A stretch of 64,000 bases of DNA from Cellulophaga omnivescoria (GCF_001999725.1 NZ_MDDP01000023.1:98148-162147), one strand, 5' to 3'. Positions 52,942 to 63,412 are shown, counted from the stretch's first letter. A program made the numbers and translations. Notes: generated by a model not told the origin, from the letters alone.

Positions 52942-54627
52942 ATGAATGAAGGCGAAAAATCATTAAATTTTATAGAGCACATTATCGAGGAAGACCTGAA
53001 AAATGGTTTCTCAAAAGAGGATTTACGTTTTCGTTTCCCACCTGAACCTAATGGTTATTTACATATAGGACACGCTAGTTCTATTTGCTTAAATTTTGGG
53101 TTAGGTTTACGATACAATGCACCTGTGAATCTGCGTTTTGACGATACAAATCCGGCGAAAGAAGAACAAGAGTACGTAGACGCAATTAAGAAAGATGTCT
53201 CTTGGTTAGGCTATAAATGGGAGCATGAATGCTTTGCTTCAGATTATTTCCAAAAGTTGTATGATTGGGCAATTTTTCTTATAAAGGAAAATAAAGCTTA
53301 TGTAGACAGCCAAACTTCTGAAGCTATGGCAGAACAAAAAGGTACGCCTACAACACCTGGTGTTGCTAGTCCTTTTAGAAACAGATCTGTTGAAGAAAAT
53401 TTGGATCTTTTTCAGCGTATGAAAAATGGCGAATTTAAAGAAGGTGAACACGTTTTACGGGCTAAAATAGATATGAGTTCCTCTAACATGCTTATGAGAG
53501 ACCCTATTATGTACCGTATATTACACAAGGCACATCACAGAACAAATACCGATTGGTGTATTTATCCTATGTATGATTGGACGCACGGTGAAAGTGATTA
53601 TTTAGAGCAAGTTTCTCATTCTTTTTGTACGTTAGAGTTTGCTATGCACAGAGAATTGTATGACTGGTTTTTAGACCAAGTGTATGATGAATCTAAAACA
53701 AGACCAAAACAAAGAGAGTTTGCCAGACGTAACCTTAGCCATACCGTTGTAAGTAAAAGAAAGTTGCTTAAATTGGTAGAGGAGGGTGTTGTTAAATCAT
53801 GGGATGATCCTAGAATGCCTACCATTTCTGGTATGCGTAGAAGGGGTTATACACCAGAGTCTATTCGTAATTTTGCAGATACTATTGGTATTGCCAAAAG
53901 AGAAAATCTCATTGATGTATCATTATTAGAGTTTCATGTTCGTGAACATTTAAATAAAATTGCACCTAGAGTAATGGGTGTTTTAGATCCTGTAAAAGTT
54001 GTTATAACTAATTACCCAGAAGATCAAGAAGAATGGTTGGAGGTAGAAAATAACCCTGAAGATCCTGCTTCTGGTAACAGACAAATTCCTTTTTCGAGAG
54101 AAATTTATATAGAAAAGGAGGATTTTAGGGAAGAGGCTAATAAAAAATTCTTTAGGTTAAAGCTTGGTAAAGAAGTGCGTTTAAAAGGAGCTTATATTAT
54201 AAAGGCGGAATCTTGCACAAAAGATACCGATGGGAATATTATTGAAATTCAATGTACGTATGATACTTTAAGTAAAAGTGGTAGTGGTACCGAAGAAAGT
54301 TTACGTAAAATAAAAGGTACTTTACATTGGGTGTCTGTTAAACATGCTATAGAATCTGAAATTAGGTTATATGATAGGTTATTTACAGATGAGAGTCCGG
54401 ATACGCATAAAGATAAAGATTTTATGGAGTTTATAAATCCAGATTCTTTACAAGTAATTAAAGGTTTTGTTGAACCGAGTTTAAAAGAAGCTAAAATTGG
54501 AGATCTTTTTCAGTTTCAAAGAATGGGTTATTTTAATATTGATACAGATAGCACACCTGAAAATTTAGTTTTTAATAAAACTGTTGGTTTAAGAGATTCA
54601 TGGGCAAAAATTCAGCAAAAAAGTTAG
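52942..54627 (+). CDS. glnS: Glutaminyl-tRNA synthetase
   Basis: 561 residues, a class I synthetase with the HIGH motif in PPEPNGYLHIGHA and the KMSKS equivalent in VVSKRKLLKLV. Active-site motifs RFDDTNPAKE and RKIKGTLHWV are those of GlnRS. It charges tRNA-Gln directly with glutamine; many bacteria lack GlnRS and use transamidation instead, whereas flavobacteria often have it. GluRS lies 1.4 kb further on. The gene is monocistronic. Confidence 0.97.
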   Translation: MNEGEKSLNFIEHIIEEDLKNGFSKEDLRFRFPPEPNGYLHIGHASSICLNFGLGLRYNAPVNLRFDDTNPAKEEQEYVDAIKKDVSWLGYKWEHECFASDYFQKLYDWAIFLIKENKAYVDSQTSEAMAEQKGTPTTPGVASPFRNRSVEENLDLFQRMKNGEFKEGEHVLRAKIDMSSSNMLMRDPIMYRILHKAHHRTNTDWCIYPMYDWTHGESDYLEQVSHSFCTLEFAMHRELYDWFLDQVYDESKTRPKQREFARRNLSHTVVSKRKLLKLVEEGVVKSWDDPRMPTISGMRRRGYTPESIRNFADTIGIAKRENLIDVSLLEFHVREHLNKIAPRVMGVLDPVKVVITNYPEDQEEWLEVENNPEDPASGNRQIPFSREIYIEKEDFREEANKKFFRLKLGKEVRLKGAYIIKAESCTKDTDGNIIEIQCTYDTLSKSGSGTEESLRKIKGTLHWVSVKHAIESEIRLYDRLFTDESPDTHKDKDFMEFINPDSLQVIKGFVEPSLKEAKIGDLFQFQRMGYFNIDTDSTPENLVFNKTVGLRDSWAKIQQKS

Positions 54628-54844
54628 TATAAGTTTTATTGATGTTAACTTAAAAACAATTACTATTTCTTATTAAAAAAGGCTTTTTTTAGTGAGTTCT
54701 AAGCGTTTTTTAAAAATACTTAATGTCATTATAAGGGTAGTTTAATATAATGCTGTGTAAGCTGATTTAAATAGTTTTTTGTATTAAAAGTTCCTTTTTT
54801 ACCAAGTTTTGCTTTTTAATTTTTTGTAAAATTTTATAAGTATA

Positions 54845-54884
54845 AAAAAATCCGATAGAAATTTATATTTCTATCGGATTTTCT
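54845..54884. terminator. Strong bidirectional terminator
   Basis: A perfect 15-bp stem (54848-54862 with 54867-54881, AAATCCGATAGAAAT) with a 4-base loop and flanking A and T runs. It lies between glnS and the convergent SPFH gene. Confidence 0.9.
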
Positions 54885-54905
54885 AATTTTTATAATAATT
54901 TGGTT

Positions 54906-55862
54906 TTATTCATTTTTTGGTTTGTCTAGTTTTTTAGTCTGTTCATTTTTTGGTGCATTTTTTTTCATAGACTCGCCAATCATATTACTAGCTGTAAATG
55001 ATGCAACCATATTATTTAACATATCACTACCAGCTTGTGGAGAGTTTGGTAATAATATTAAATTAGTATTAGTTTCTTCACCTATAGATTGTAACGTGTC
55101 ATAATGTTGGGTAACAACAATTAGGGCAGAAGCTTCTTGAGAATTTATACCCACTTTGTTAAGTACTTCTACAGATTCTTCTAATCCACGTGCAATTTCT
55201 CTTCGTTGATCTGCAATACCTTGTCCTTGTAAACGCTTACTTTCTGCTTCAGCTTTTGCTTTTTCTACTATTAAAATACGTGCTGCATCACCTTCAAATT
55301 GTGCTGCAATCTTCTCTCTTTCAGACGCGTTAATACGGTTCATTGCTTGTTTTACCTGCGCATCTGGGTCAATATCAGTTACTAAGGTTTTAATTATATC
55401 AAAACCATAATCTAACATTGCATCATTAAGTTCTGCTTTTACTGCAAGGGCAATATCATCTTTTTTAACAAAAACATCGTCCAATTTCATTTTTGGTACT
55501 TCTGCACGTACTACATCAAAAACGTAAGATGTTATTTGATCATGAGGATAATCTAATTTATAAAAAGCGTCATATACTTTATCTTTTATAACTTTGTATT
55601 GTACAGAAACTTTTAGTCTTACAAAAACATCATCCAAAGTTTTTGTTTCAATAATTACATCTAATTGCTGAATTTTTAAGCTTAATCTACCAGCAATACG
55701 TTGCATAAAAGGTATTTTAAATTGTAGACCAGATTGTCTAATACTACTAAATTTTCCAAATGTTTCAATAATAGCTGCTGTTTGCTGTTTAACTACAAAT
55801 GCAGCTGAAAATATTACAAATACTACAAATACTATTAGTGGTATTAATAAATAACTTCCCAT
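54906..55862 (-). CDS. SPFH/band-7 (stomatin-like) membrane protein
   Basis: 318 residues. One N-terminal membrane helix (LLIPLIVFVVFVIFSAAFVV) anchors an SPFH domain (AIIETFGKFSSIRQSGLQFKIPFMQRI). A charged helical region follows, with ASEREKIAAQFEGDAARILIVEKAKAEAESKRLQGQGIADQRREIARGL. It ends in a Lys-rich tail. Such proteins form multimers in membrane microdomains. An NfeD partner is not adjacent, so this is a stand-alone member. Substrate or partner is unknown. Confidence 0.9.
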   Translation of the reverse strand: MGSYLLIPLIVFVVFVIFSAAFVVKQQTAAIIETFGKFSSIRQSGLQFKIPFMQRIAGRLSLKIQQLDVIIETKTLDDVFVRLKVSVQYKVIKDKVYDAFYKLDYPHDQITSYVFDVVRAEVPKMKLDDVFVKKDDIALAVKAELNDAMLDYGFDIIKTLVTDIDPDAQVKQAMNRINASEREKIAAQFEGDAARILIVEKAKAEAESKRLQGQGIADQRREIARGLEESVEVLNKVGINSQEASALIVVTQHYDTLQSIGEETNTNLILLPNSPQAGSDMLNNMVASFTASNMIGESMKKNAPKNEQTKKLDKPKNE

Positions 55863-55953
55863 AATTTTTAAGGTTTTTAGGTTTATGTTTTAAATGTACA
55901 AATACTGTACATATATATGTAACTAAAATAGGGCTTATGTTACATTTTTATAA

Positions 55954-55993
55954 AAAAAAAGCTACAAATGCATAATTACATTTGTAGCTTTTA
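55954..55993 (-). terminator. Terminator downstream of gltX
   Basis: A perfect 14-bp stem (AAAAGCTACAAATG at 55957-55970 with 55979-55992) with an 8-base loop. On the minus strand the left-hand A run becomes a T run after the hairpin. Confidence 0.85.
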
Positions 55994-56009
55994 GTAAATG
56001 TTATGTAAT

Positions 56010-57521
56010 TTATGCTAATCTTTCAATAGCATTTTTTATTCTTTTAATAGTTTCTTCTTTTCCTAGTAATTCTACAATATCAAAAACGTGTGGTCCTTTC
56101 ATATCACCAACCAAAACCAATCTAAAAGGAGGCATTACTTTACCAAAAGATAATTCCTTATCTGTAATCCACTCTTTTACAATTGTTTCTGTATTGTTAG
56201 AGCTAAAGTCTGTTATTGATTCTAATATAGATACTAATTGGTTTAAAATTACTGGAGTTTCTTCTTTCCACTGTTTTTTAACAGCTTTTGAAGCATATTC
56301 TTTTGGAGCAATGTAAAAATAGTTTGCTAAATTCCATATATCTTTTACAAAAGTAGCTCTCTCTTTTAGTAAACTTACCAATTTGGTTACAATTTCTTGT
56401 TTAGCTAAAGGATGTGTTTCTTGTACGTGACTTAAAACAGTCGGCATTAATAATGTTGCAATTTCTGCATTGTCTTTTGCTTGTAAGTATTGTGTATTAT
56501 ACCATTTGGTTTTATCTGGATCAAACCTAGCGCCAGATTTATTTACTCTTTCTAAAGAAAATTCATTTATTAATTGTTCTAAACTAAACAATTCTTGCTC
56601 AGTACCTGGATTCCAGCCAAGTAATGCTAAAAAGTTTACTACTGCTTCTGGAAAATAGCCTTCTTCTTTATAACCAGTAGACTCTTTCCATGATAGCGGA
56701 AACACAGGAAACCCAAGCTTTTCACCATCTCTTTTGCTTAATTTACCTTTACCTACAGGCTTCATTATTAATGGTAAATGGGCAAATTCTGGAGCTTGCC
56801 AACCAAAAGCATCATACAATTGTTGGTGTAATGCTAAAGACGGTAACCATTCTTCACCACGTATAACATGTGAAATTTCCATTAAATGGTCATCAACAAT
56901 ATTTGCTAAATGATATGTTGGCATTCCATCACTTTTAAACAATACTTTATCATCTAACACATTAGTATCTATATGCATAGTACCACGTATTATATCTGTC
57001 AGTTCTAATTTCTCGTTTTCAGGAGTTTTAAAACGTATTACAAACGGCTCATTACTAGCTAATTTGGCATCTACTTCTTGCTTACTTAGTGCTAATGAGT
57101 TGTTTAATTTTAAGCGATTATGCCAGTTGTAAATAAAAGTTTTGCCATTAGCTTCATGGCTTTTTCTATGTTCATCTAAACTTTCTGCAGTATCAAAAGC
57201 ATAATATGCTTTACCATTTGCAATTAGCTTATCTGCATATTCTTTGTATAAATGTTTACGTTCGCTTTGTCTATACGGACCAAATTTTCCTTCCTTTCCA
57301 GGACCTTCATCAAAACCAATTCCACACCAGTTTAAACTGTCAATTATATATTGCTCAGCACCTTCTACATATCTATTTTGATCTGTGTCTTCTATTCTCA
57401 GAATAAAATCTCCACCATTTTTTTTAGCAAAAAGGTAGTTAAATAGGGCAGTGCGCACACCACCAATATGTAACGGTCCGGTAGGACTTGGAGCAAAACG
57501 TACTCTTACTTTAGAACTCAT
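56010..57521 (-). CDS. gltX: Glutamyl-tRNA synthetase
   Basis: 503 residues, a class I synthetase with the HIGH motif in PSPTGPLHIGG and the KMSKS motif in GKLSKRDGEKLG. It attaches glutamate to tRNA-Glu. Length and domain order are normal. A TATCTTTG -7 box lies 18 bases upstream. The SPFH gene downstream is separated by a terminator, so the two are not an operon. Confidence 0.97.
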   Translation of the reverse strand: MSSKVRVRFAPSPTGPLHIGGVRTALFNYLFAKKNGGDFILRIEDTDQNRYVEGAEQYIIDSLNWCGIGFDEGPGKEGKFGPYRQSERKHLYKEYADKLIANGKAYYAFDTAESLDEHRKSHEANGKTFIYNWHNRLKLNNSLALSKQEVDAKLASNEPFVIRFKTPENEKLELTDIIRGTMHIDTNVLDDKVLFKSDGMPTYHLANIVDDHLMEISHVIRGEEWLPSLALHQQLYDAFGWQAPEFAHLPLIMKPVGKGKLSKRDGEKLGFPVFPLSWKESTGYKEEGYFPEAVVNFLALLGWNPGTEQELFSLEQLINEFSLERVNKSGARFDPDKTKWYNTQYLQAKDNAEIATLLMPTVLSHVQETHPLAKQEIVTKLVSLLKERATFVKDIWNLANYFYIAPKEYASKAVKKQWKEETPVILNQLVSILESITDFSSNNTETIVKEWITDKELSFGKVMPPFRLVLVGDMKGPHVFDIVELLGKEETIKRIKNAIERLA

Positions 57522-57539
57522 AATATATATTTATTACTA

Positions 57540-57547
57540 CAAAGATA
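57540..57547 (-). promoter_or_regulatory. Bacteroidota -7 promoter element for gltX
   Basis: TATCTTTG on the minus strand matches TAnnTTTG, 18 bases before the gltX ATG. Confidence 0.5.
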
Positions 57548-57650
57548 CAGTTAGTTATTTGTCCTATTAAAGTGTTATACTCACTTTTTAACAATTTTTT
57601 TCTATGTTTTTCTTAAACTGTGGGTATCTTGGTATTAAATATCACAGATT

Positions 57651-60600
57651 TTGAATAGTTTAGACCATATTTTACAAAAATTAAGGGCCTTTACTAAAAG
57701 GTTTTATACCCAAAAGTTACTTAAAGGATTACTCCTTTTTATTAGTTTTGGATTGCTGACTTTATTAGTAATATTAGGGCTTGAGTACCTTTTATGGTTT
57801 AATTCTACAGGTAGATTGTTGTTACTTTTAACCCTTTTGGCAATTACTTTTTACCTTTTATATGCTTATATTTTAACACCTCTTTTTTATTTATTTCAAC
57901 TTAAAAAAGGAATATCTAATAAGGATGCAGCTATGTTAATAGGTAAACATTTTCCTGAGGTAGGAGATAAGTTGTATAATTTGTTAGATTTAGCAGATAA
58001 CCAACAAACATCTGAGCTTTTATTGGCTAGTATAGAACAACGTTCTAAAAAGTTAGATGCTGTTCCTTTCGCTAAAGCAATAAATTTTTCTGAAAATTTT
58101 AAATACGTTAAGTATTTGCTTTTACCCCTTGCTGTATTTTTGGTTGTATGGATTACAGGAAACATTAGTTCTTTTTTGGGCTCATATGATAGGGTTGTTA
58201 ATTACCAAATGGCTTATGAAAAACCTGCACCTTTTTCTTTTAATCTCATTAATAACAAGTTAACTGTTTTAAGAGGAGAGAGTTTAACCTTAAAAGTTAC
58301 TACCAAAGGTAAAATTAAACCAGAAAATGTTGCTATAGTTGTTAGTGGCACTGAATTTCTTTTGCAAGAGAACAATGGATTTTATGAGTATACTTTTGTT
58401 TCTCCTGATAAAAGCATTTCTTTTTACTTTTTAGCCAATAACATAACCTCAAAACAATATAATCTTTCTGTTTTAGACGTACCTTTTTTAGAAGATTTTA
58501 GTATGAAATTGGTTTATCCTTTTTATACCAATAAACTACCAGAAACAATACAAAGCACTGGTAATGCGGTTTTTCCAGAAGGAACTAAAGTTAGCTGGAA
58601 CATAAAAGGCGACCATATTAGTACCATTTCCTTGGGTTTAAATGATACTATTTTGAGATTTAATAAGATGGATAATTCTTTTTCTTTCTCAAAAAGAATT
58701 TATAATAGTACAGATTATGTAATTAATACATCAAATAACAATGTTTCTAATTATGAAAAGTTAGGTTATAAATTCACAGTAGTAAAAGATGCTAGTCCTA
58801 ATTTGCAGGTTAGTCAAGTAAAGGATAGTTTAAATCCAAATATTTTATACTATTCCGGTGTTGCTTCTGATGATTATAAACTGATGAGTATTAAATTAGT
58901 TTGTTATCCTACTAATAATGCTAAAGATAAACAAATAGTGACTATTTCTAATCCCAATAACAATGTTGCTCAGTTTTATTACACATTCCCATCTGGCCTT
59001 AAATTAGAGCCTACTATTAACTATAGTTTTTATTTTTCTGCTACAGATAATGACGCTATACATAATGGCAAAACATCTAAAAGTCAGGTTTTTAGTACTG
59101 TATTACTAGATGCTGATGCTCTTAAAAACAACGATTTAGAACAACAACAACAGCTTTTGGATAACTTGGACAATTCTTTAGATAATTTTAAAGAACAGAA
59201 AGAAAAACTGCAAGAGCTAAATAATAGGCAAAAAGAGAAATCTTCATTAAATTATACCGAACAGTCTGAGGTTAAAGACTATCTGCAAAAGCAACAACAG
59301 CAGGAGCAGATGATGGAAAAATTTAGTAAGCAGTTAAAGGAGAATTTACAAAAGAGTGATACAGACAATAAACAGAATAAATTACTGCAAGAAAGACTAC
59401 AACGTCAGGAGCAGGAAGCAAAAAAGAATCAAAAATTGCTTGAAGAGTTAAATAAAGTTGCTGATAAAATAAATAAAGAAGAGCTTAGTAAGCGTTTGGA
59501 AGAACTTGGTAAGAGCCAAAAAAATAGTGAGCGTAACCTAGAACAGCTTTTAGAGCTCACAAAAAAATATTATGTTACAGAAAAATTGGCCCAATTAGCA
59601 CAAGATTTAGAGAAACTTGCAGAGAAACAAGAGGTACTATCAGAGCTTAAACAGGACCAAAATTTTGAAAAAGAGGAGCAGGAAAAATTAAACAAAGCCT
59701 TTGAAGATTTAACTAAGGAACTTGATGAGCTTGAAAAGGACAATCAAAAATTACAAAAACCATTAGATATTAAGGCTAATAAAGCAAAACAAGACGCCGT
59801 TAAACAGGATCAGAATGATGCTTTAGAAGAGCTAAATAAGGAACAGGGGAGTGATAATTCTTCTAAATCTGATAGTAAAGCCAGTAACAAAGCTGCAAAA
59901 AAACAAAAATCTGCAGCTGATAAAATGAGACAAATGAGTTCTCAAATGCAGCAGTCTTCATCTAGTTCTAGTGGAGAATCTATTACGGAAGATGCTGAAA
60001 TGTTACGTCAAATTCTTGAAAACCTTGTTATTTTTTCTTTTAAACAGGAACAGTTGTTTGAGGATTTAAGCGCTAGAGATAATGACGTCACTAAATTTTC
60101 AACAACAATTAAGCGTCAAAAGGAATTACGTACATTATTTGAGCACGTAGATGATAGCCTTTTTGCTTTGTCTCTTAGACAAGCTGAAATATCAGAAAAA
60201 GTAACTAAAGATATCACAGAGGTATTTTATAATATTGATAAATCATTAGAACAATTAGCGGAAAATAGGTCGTATTTGGCTAAGTCTAATCAAAAATATG
60301 TACTTAATTCATCAAACAGTTTGGCAGATTTTCTTGCTAATTTGTTAGATAATATGAATCAGAGTATGAAATCTGGTGCTGGACAAGGTCAAGGAAAGGG
60401 TCAAGGTTTTCAATTGCCAGATATAATTAAAGCTCAAAATAGCTTAAAAGATAAAATGGGTAAACAAGGAGATTCCAAGTCTTCTGATGGCAAAAAGCCT
60501 GGTGAAGGTCAAAAATCTGGTGTAAAGGAACCAGGGGCTGATGGTAAAAAAGGCAAATCTGGAGACAAAGGTGGCGAAGGAGAGAGTGGAAAAGAAGGTG

Positions 60601-61127
60601 ATAATGGCAAAAATCGAGCTAATGGTGAAGGGGAAAATAAGAATTCTAAGGGTAAAAATGGAACCCAAAATGGTGAGAATGGTTCTACAGGACAAGGTTT
60701 ATCTGAGGAAGAACTAAAAGAAATTTATGAAATTTACAAAGAACAACAGCAAATTAGACAGGCTTTAGAACAGCAATTAAATGATATGATTGCCAAAGAA
60801 GATAAGAATTTAGCCAAGAAACTGTTGCAACAAATGGAAGATTTCGAGAACGATTTACTGGAAAATGGTATAACAAATAGAACTCAAACCAAAGCAAATA
60901 ATATACAACATCAACTTTTGAAGCTAGAAAATGCAGCTTTAAAACAAGGGGAGAAAAGTACAAGAGAAGCTAATAAAGCAAAAAATAAGTTTAGTAATCC
61001 TATTACGACTAAGCCAGAGGCATTGGAGAATTATCGTAACGAAATAGAAATCTTAAATAGACAAGCACTACCTTTGCAGCAAATTTATCAAAATAAAGTG
61101 CAAAAATATTTTAAAAGCAATGATTGA
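57651..61127 (+). CDS. DUF4175 family large membrane-anchored coiled-coil protein
   Basis: 1158 residues. TTG 57651 is the most likely start; a stop codon lies in frame at 57636 and no ATG falls between, though ATT at 57648 is possible. Three N-terminal membrane segments (about 24-45, 52-77, 150-170) precede a periplasmic beta-rich region (180-490). A long Gln/Glu/Lys-rich coiled coil follows (about 490-820), then an alpha-helical region (to 920), a Gly/Lys/Gln low-complexity stretch (about 910-1030) and a final helical part. This is the DUF4175 layout of Bacteroidota, of unknown function. Its stop overlaps the ybeY start by 8 bases, so the genes are coupled. Confidence 0.85.
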   Translation: MNSLDHILQKLRAFTKRFYTQKLLKGLLLFISFGLLTLLVILGLEYLLWFNSTGRLLLLLTLLAITFYLLYAYILTPLFYLFQLKKGISNKDAAMLIGKHFPEVGDKLYNLLDLADNQQTSELLLASIEQRSKKLDAVPFAKAINFSENFKYVKYLLLPLAVFLVVWITGNISSFLGSYDRVVNYQMAYEKPAPFSFNLINNKLTVLRGESLTLKVTTKGKIKPENVAIVVSGTEFLLQENNGFYEYTFVSPDKSISFYFLANNITSKQYNLSVLDVPFLEDFSMKLVYPFYTNKLPETIQSTGNAVFPEGTKVSWNIKGDHISTISLGLNDTILRFNKMDNSFSFSKRIYNSTDYVINTSNNNVSNYEKLGYKFTVVKDASPNLQVSQVKDSLNPNILYYSGVASDDYKLMSIKLVCYPTNNAKDKQIVTISNPNNNVAQFYYTFPSGLKLEPTINYSFYFSATDNDAIHNGKTSKSQVFSTVLLDADALKNNDLEQQQQLLDNLDNSLDNFKEQKEKLQELNNRQKEKSSLNYTEQSEVKDYLQKQQQQEQMMEKFSKQLKENLQKSDTDNKQNKLLQERLQRQEQEAKKNQKLLEELNKVADKINKEELSKRLEELGKSQKNSERNLEQLLELTKKYYVTEKLAQLAQDLEKLAEKQEVLSELKQDQNFEKEEQEKLNKAFEDLTKELDELEKDNQKLQKPLDIKANKAKQDAVKQDQNDALEELNKEQGSDNSSKSDSKASNKAAKKQKSAADKMRQMSSQMQQSSSSSSGESITEDAEMLRQILENLVIFSFKQEQLFEDLSARDNDVTKFSTTIKRQKELRTLFEHVDDSLFALSLRQAEISEKVTKDITEVFYNIDKSLEQLAENRSYLAKSNQKYVLNSSNSLADFLANLLDNMNQSMKSGAGQGQGKGQGFQLPDIIKAQNSLKDKMGKQGDSKSSDGKKPGEGQKSGVKEPGADGKKGKSGDKGGEGESGKEGDNGKNRANGEGENKNSKGKNGTQNGENGSTGQGLSEEELKEIYEIYKEQQQIRQALEQQLNDMIAKEDKNLAKKLLQQMEDFENDLLENGITNRTQTKANNIQHQLLKLENAALKQGEKSTREANKAKNKFSNPITTKPEALENYRNEIEILNRQALPLQQIYQNKVQKYFKSND

Positions 61128-61539
61128 TTTTCATTATGAAACAGATTTTAATCTGAAAGGTAATACCAAGTATATCGATTGGATTAATAGGATAATAGCT
61201 TCTGAAGACCATTTAGTAGGTGATATTAATTACATTTTTTGTGATGATGCTTACCTGTTAAACATCAATCAGCAGTACTTAGATCATGATACGTATACAG
61301 ATATTATTACGTTTGATTATACAGATGGGACGGTTATTAGCTCAGATATTTACATATCTATTGAGCGTGTTAAAGAAAATGCAGCAGATTTTAAAGTCAA
61401 TTTTAATGAAGAATTATTAAGAGTTATGGCTCATGGCATACTTCATTTGTGTGGCTTTAAAGATAAGACTAACGAAGAAGCTGCGGTAATGAGGTGTAAA
61501 GAAGAAGAAAAAATTAAATTGTTCCACGTGGAACATTAA
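61120..61539 (+). CDS. ybeY: rRNA maturation endonuclease YbeY
   Basis: 139 residues. The metal site is HGILHLCGFKD: the first two His are as in all YbeY, but the third His position is Asp, which I recall as common in Bacteroidota. The protein acts in 16S rRNA 3' processing and ribosome quality control. The start overlaps the DUF4175 stop. The C-terminus LFHVEH is encoded by a parS-like palindrome, so a DNA element dictates the end of the protein. mnmG starts 4 bases after the stop. Confidence 0.93.
   Translation: MIDFHYETDFNLKGNTKYIDWINRIIASEDHLVGDINYIFCDDAYLLNINQQYLDHDTYTDIITFDYTDGTVISSDIYISIERVKENAADFKVNFNEELLRVMAHGILHLCGFKDKTNEEAAVMRCKEEEKIKLFHVEH
61520..61535. promoter_or_regulatory. 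parS-like palindrome 1 (inside 3' end of ybeY)
   Basis: TGTTCCACGTGGAACA is a perfect 16-base palindrome that differs from the bacterial parS consensus (TGTTNCACGTGAAACA) at one base by symmetry. It lies within the last codons of ybeY and 9 bases before the mnmG start. It is presumably a ParB binding site. Confidence 0.8.
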
Positions 61540-61543
61540 GATT

Positions 61544-63412
61544 ATGTTTGATAAAGAATACGATGTTATTGTAGTAGGAGGCGGGCACGCAGGCGCAGAA
61601 GCTGCTGCTGCTGCCGCTAATTTAGGTTCTAAAACTTTGTTGGTTACAATGAACCTTCAAACCATAGGACAAATGTCTTGCAACCCTGCAATGGGAGGAA
61701 TTGCAAAGGGGCAAATTGTACGTGAGATAGACGCTTTAGGTGGTTATAGTGGTATTATTTCGGATAAATCTGCTATACAATTTAAGATGTTAAACAAGTC
61801 AAAAGGACCTGCAATGTGGAGTCCTAGAACGCAAAATGACCGTATGCGTTTTGCTGAAGAATGGCGTTTGGCATTAGAAAGAACACCTAATTGTGACTTC
61901 TATCAGGAGATGGTTTCTGGCCTTATTATAGAAGGTGATAAGGTATGCGGAGTTAGAACTTCTTTAGGGATAGAGATCAGATCTAAGTCTGTTGTGCTTA
62001 CAAATGGTACGTTTTTAAATGGTTTAATTCATATAGGAGAACGCCAATTAGGTGGTGGTAGAGCAGGTGAAAAAGCCGCTACTGGTATTACAGAACAGTT
62101 GGTTGAGTTAGGCTTTGAAAGTGGTAGAATGAAGACTGGAACACCACCAAGAGTAGATGGTAGATCGCTAGATTATTCTAAGATGATAGTGCAACCAGGT
62201 GATGCAATTCCAGAAAAATTTAGCTATACAAATACCAATGCATTAGCTCATCAGAGGGACTGTTATATGACTCACACAAGTACTTTAGTGCACGATTTAT
62301 TACGTGAAGGGTTTGATAGATCACCTATGTTTAACGGCAGAATTAAGAGTTTAGGACCGCGTTATTGCCCTTCTATTGAAGATAAAATTAATAGGTTTGC
62401 AGACAAAGATAAGCACCAATTATTTGTAGAACCAGAGGGGTGGGATACGGTAGAAGTATACGTAAATGGCTTCTCAACTTCGCTACCAGAGGACGTACAA
62501 TTTAAAGCTTTACGCTCTGTTGTTGGCTTTGAAAATGTGAAGTTTTTTAGACCAGGTTACGCTATAGAATATGACTATTTTCCACCTACACAATTAAAGC
62601 ATACATTAGAAACTAAGCTTGTAAATAACCTGTATTTTGCTGGTCAAATTAATGGTACAACAGGGTATGAAGAAGCCGCTAGTCAGGGTCTAATGGCGGG
62701 TATAAATGCACACCAAAAAGTGAATGAAAATGATGCATTTATTCTTAATAGAGATGAGGCTTATATAGGTGTTTTAATAGACGACTTAATTACAAAAGGT
62801 ACAGAAGAACCATACAGAATGTTTACTTCTAGGGCTGAATATAGGACCCTTTTAAGGCAAGATAATGCTGATATTAGACTTACTCCAATGGCTCATAAAA
62901 TTGGATTAGCATCAGATTCTAGACTAAAAAGGATGGAAGAAAAGCTTAAAAAATCTGATGCTTTTGTAAACTTTTTTAGAGAAACAAGTGTTGTTCCAGA
63001 GGATATAAATCCTATTTTAGAGTCAGTAAATTCTACCCCAGTTAAACAATCTCATAAGATGTTTAAGAGCTTTTCTAGGCCTAATGTAACTATGGATCAT
63101 ATGCGTAAATTAAAGTCTGTTTCAGAATTTATTGAGGCTCAAAATATAGATAGAGAAGTAATGGAGCAGACCGAAATTCAGGTTAAATATGCAGGCTATA
63201 TTGCCAAGGAAAAGAACAATGCAGATAAGCTTCAGCGTTTAGAAAACATTAAAATTCCTGAAGGTTTTGATTATCGACAACTTAAGAGTTTGTCTTTTGA
63301 AGCTCGTGAAAAATTAGAGGCAATTAGACCGGTTACTATCTCCCAAGCCTCCAGAATTAGTGGCGTTTCGCCAAGTGACATAAGTGTATTACTTGTGTTT
63401 ATGGGAAGGTAA
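61544..63412 (+). CDS. mnmG: tRNA uridine-5-carboxymethylaminomethyl modification enzyme MnmG (GidA)
   Basis: 622 residues, the usual MnmG length. The N-terminal FAD-binding motif is GGGHAGAEAA, with QIGQMSCNPAMGGIAKG and the downstream ELxFESGRMKTGTPPR signatures of the family. With MnmE it installs cmnm5 at the wobble uridine of several tRNAs. The C-terminus (GVSPSDISVLLVFMGR) is complete. It is the last gene of the DUF4175-ybeY-mnmG group, flanked on both sides by parS-like palindromes. No mnmE is visible here. Confidence 0.97.
   Translation: MFDKEYDVIVVGGGHAGAEAAAAAANLGSKTLLVTMNLQTIGQMSCNPAMGGIAKGQIVREIDALGGYSGIISDKSAIQFKMLNKSKGPAMWSPRTQNDRMRFAEEWRLALERTPNCDFYQEMVSGLIIEGDKVCGVRTSLGIEIRSKSVVLTNGTFLNGLIHIGERQLGGGRAGEKAATGITEQLVELGFESGRMKTGTPPRVDGRSLDYSKMIVQPGDAIPEKFSYTNTNALAHQRDCYMTHTSTLVHDLLREGFDRSPMFNGRIKSLGPRYCPSIEDKINRFADKDKHQLFVEPEGWDTVEVYVNGFSTSLPEDVQFKALRSVVGFENVKFFRPGYAIEYDYFPPTQLKHTLETKLVNNLYFAGQINGTTGYEEAASQGLMAGINAHQKVNENDAFILNRDEAYIGVLIDDLITKGTEEPYRMFTSRAEYRTLLRQDNADIRLTPMAHKIGLASDSRLKRMEEKLKKSDAFVNFFRETSVVPEDINPILESVNSTPVKQSHKMFKSFSRPNVTMDHMRKLKSVSEFIEAQNIDREVMEQTEIQVKYAGYIAKEKNNADKLQRLENIKIPEGFDYRQLKSLSFEAREKLEAIRPVTISQASRISGVSPSDISVLLVFMGR

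Noticed and set aside
54628..54844. Possible small RNA in the glnS-SPFH spacer
   Set aside because: AT-rich with no promoter motif or stable structure other than the terminator.
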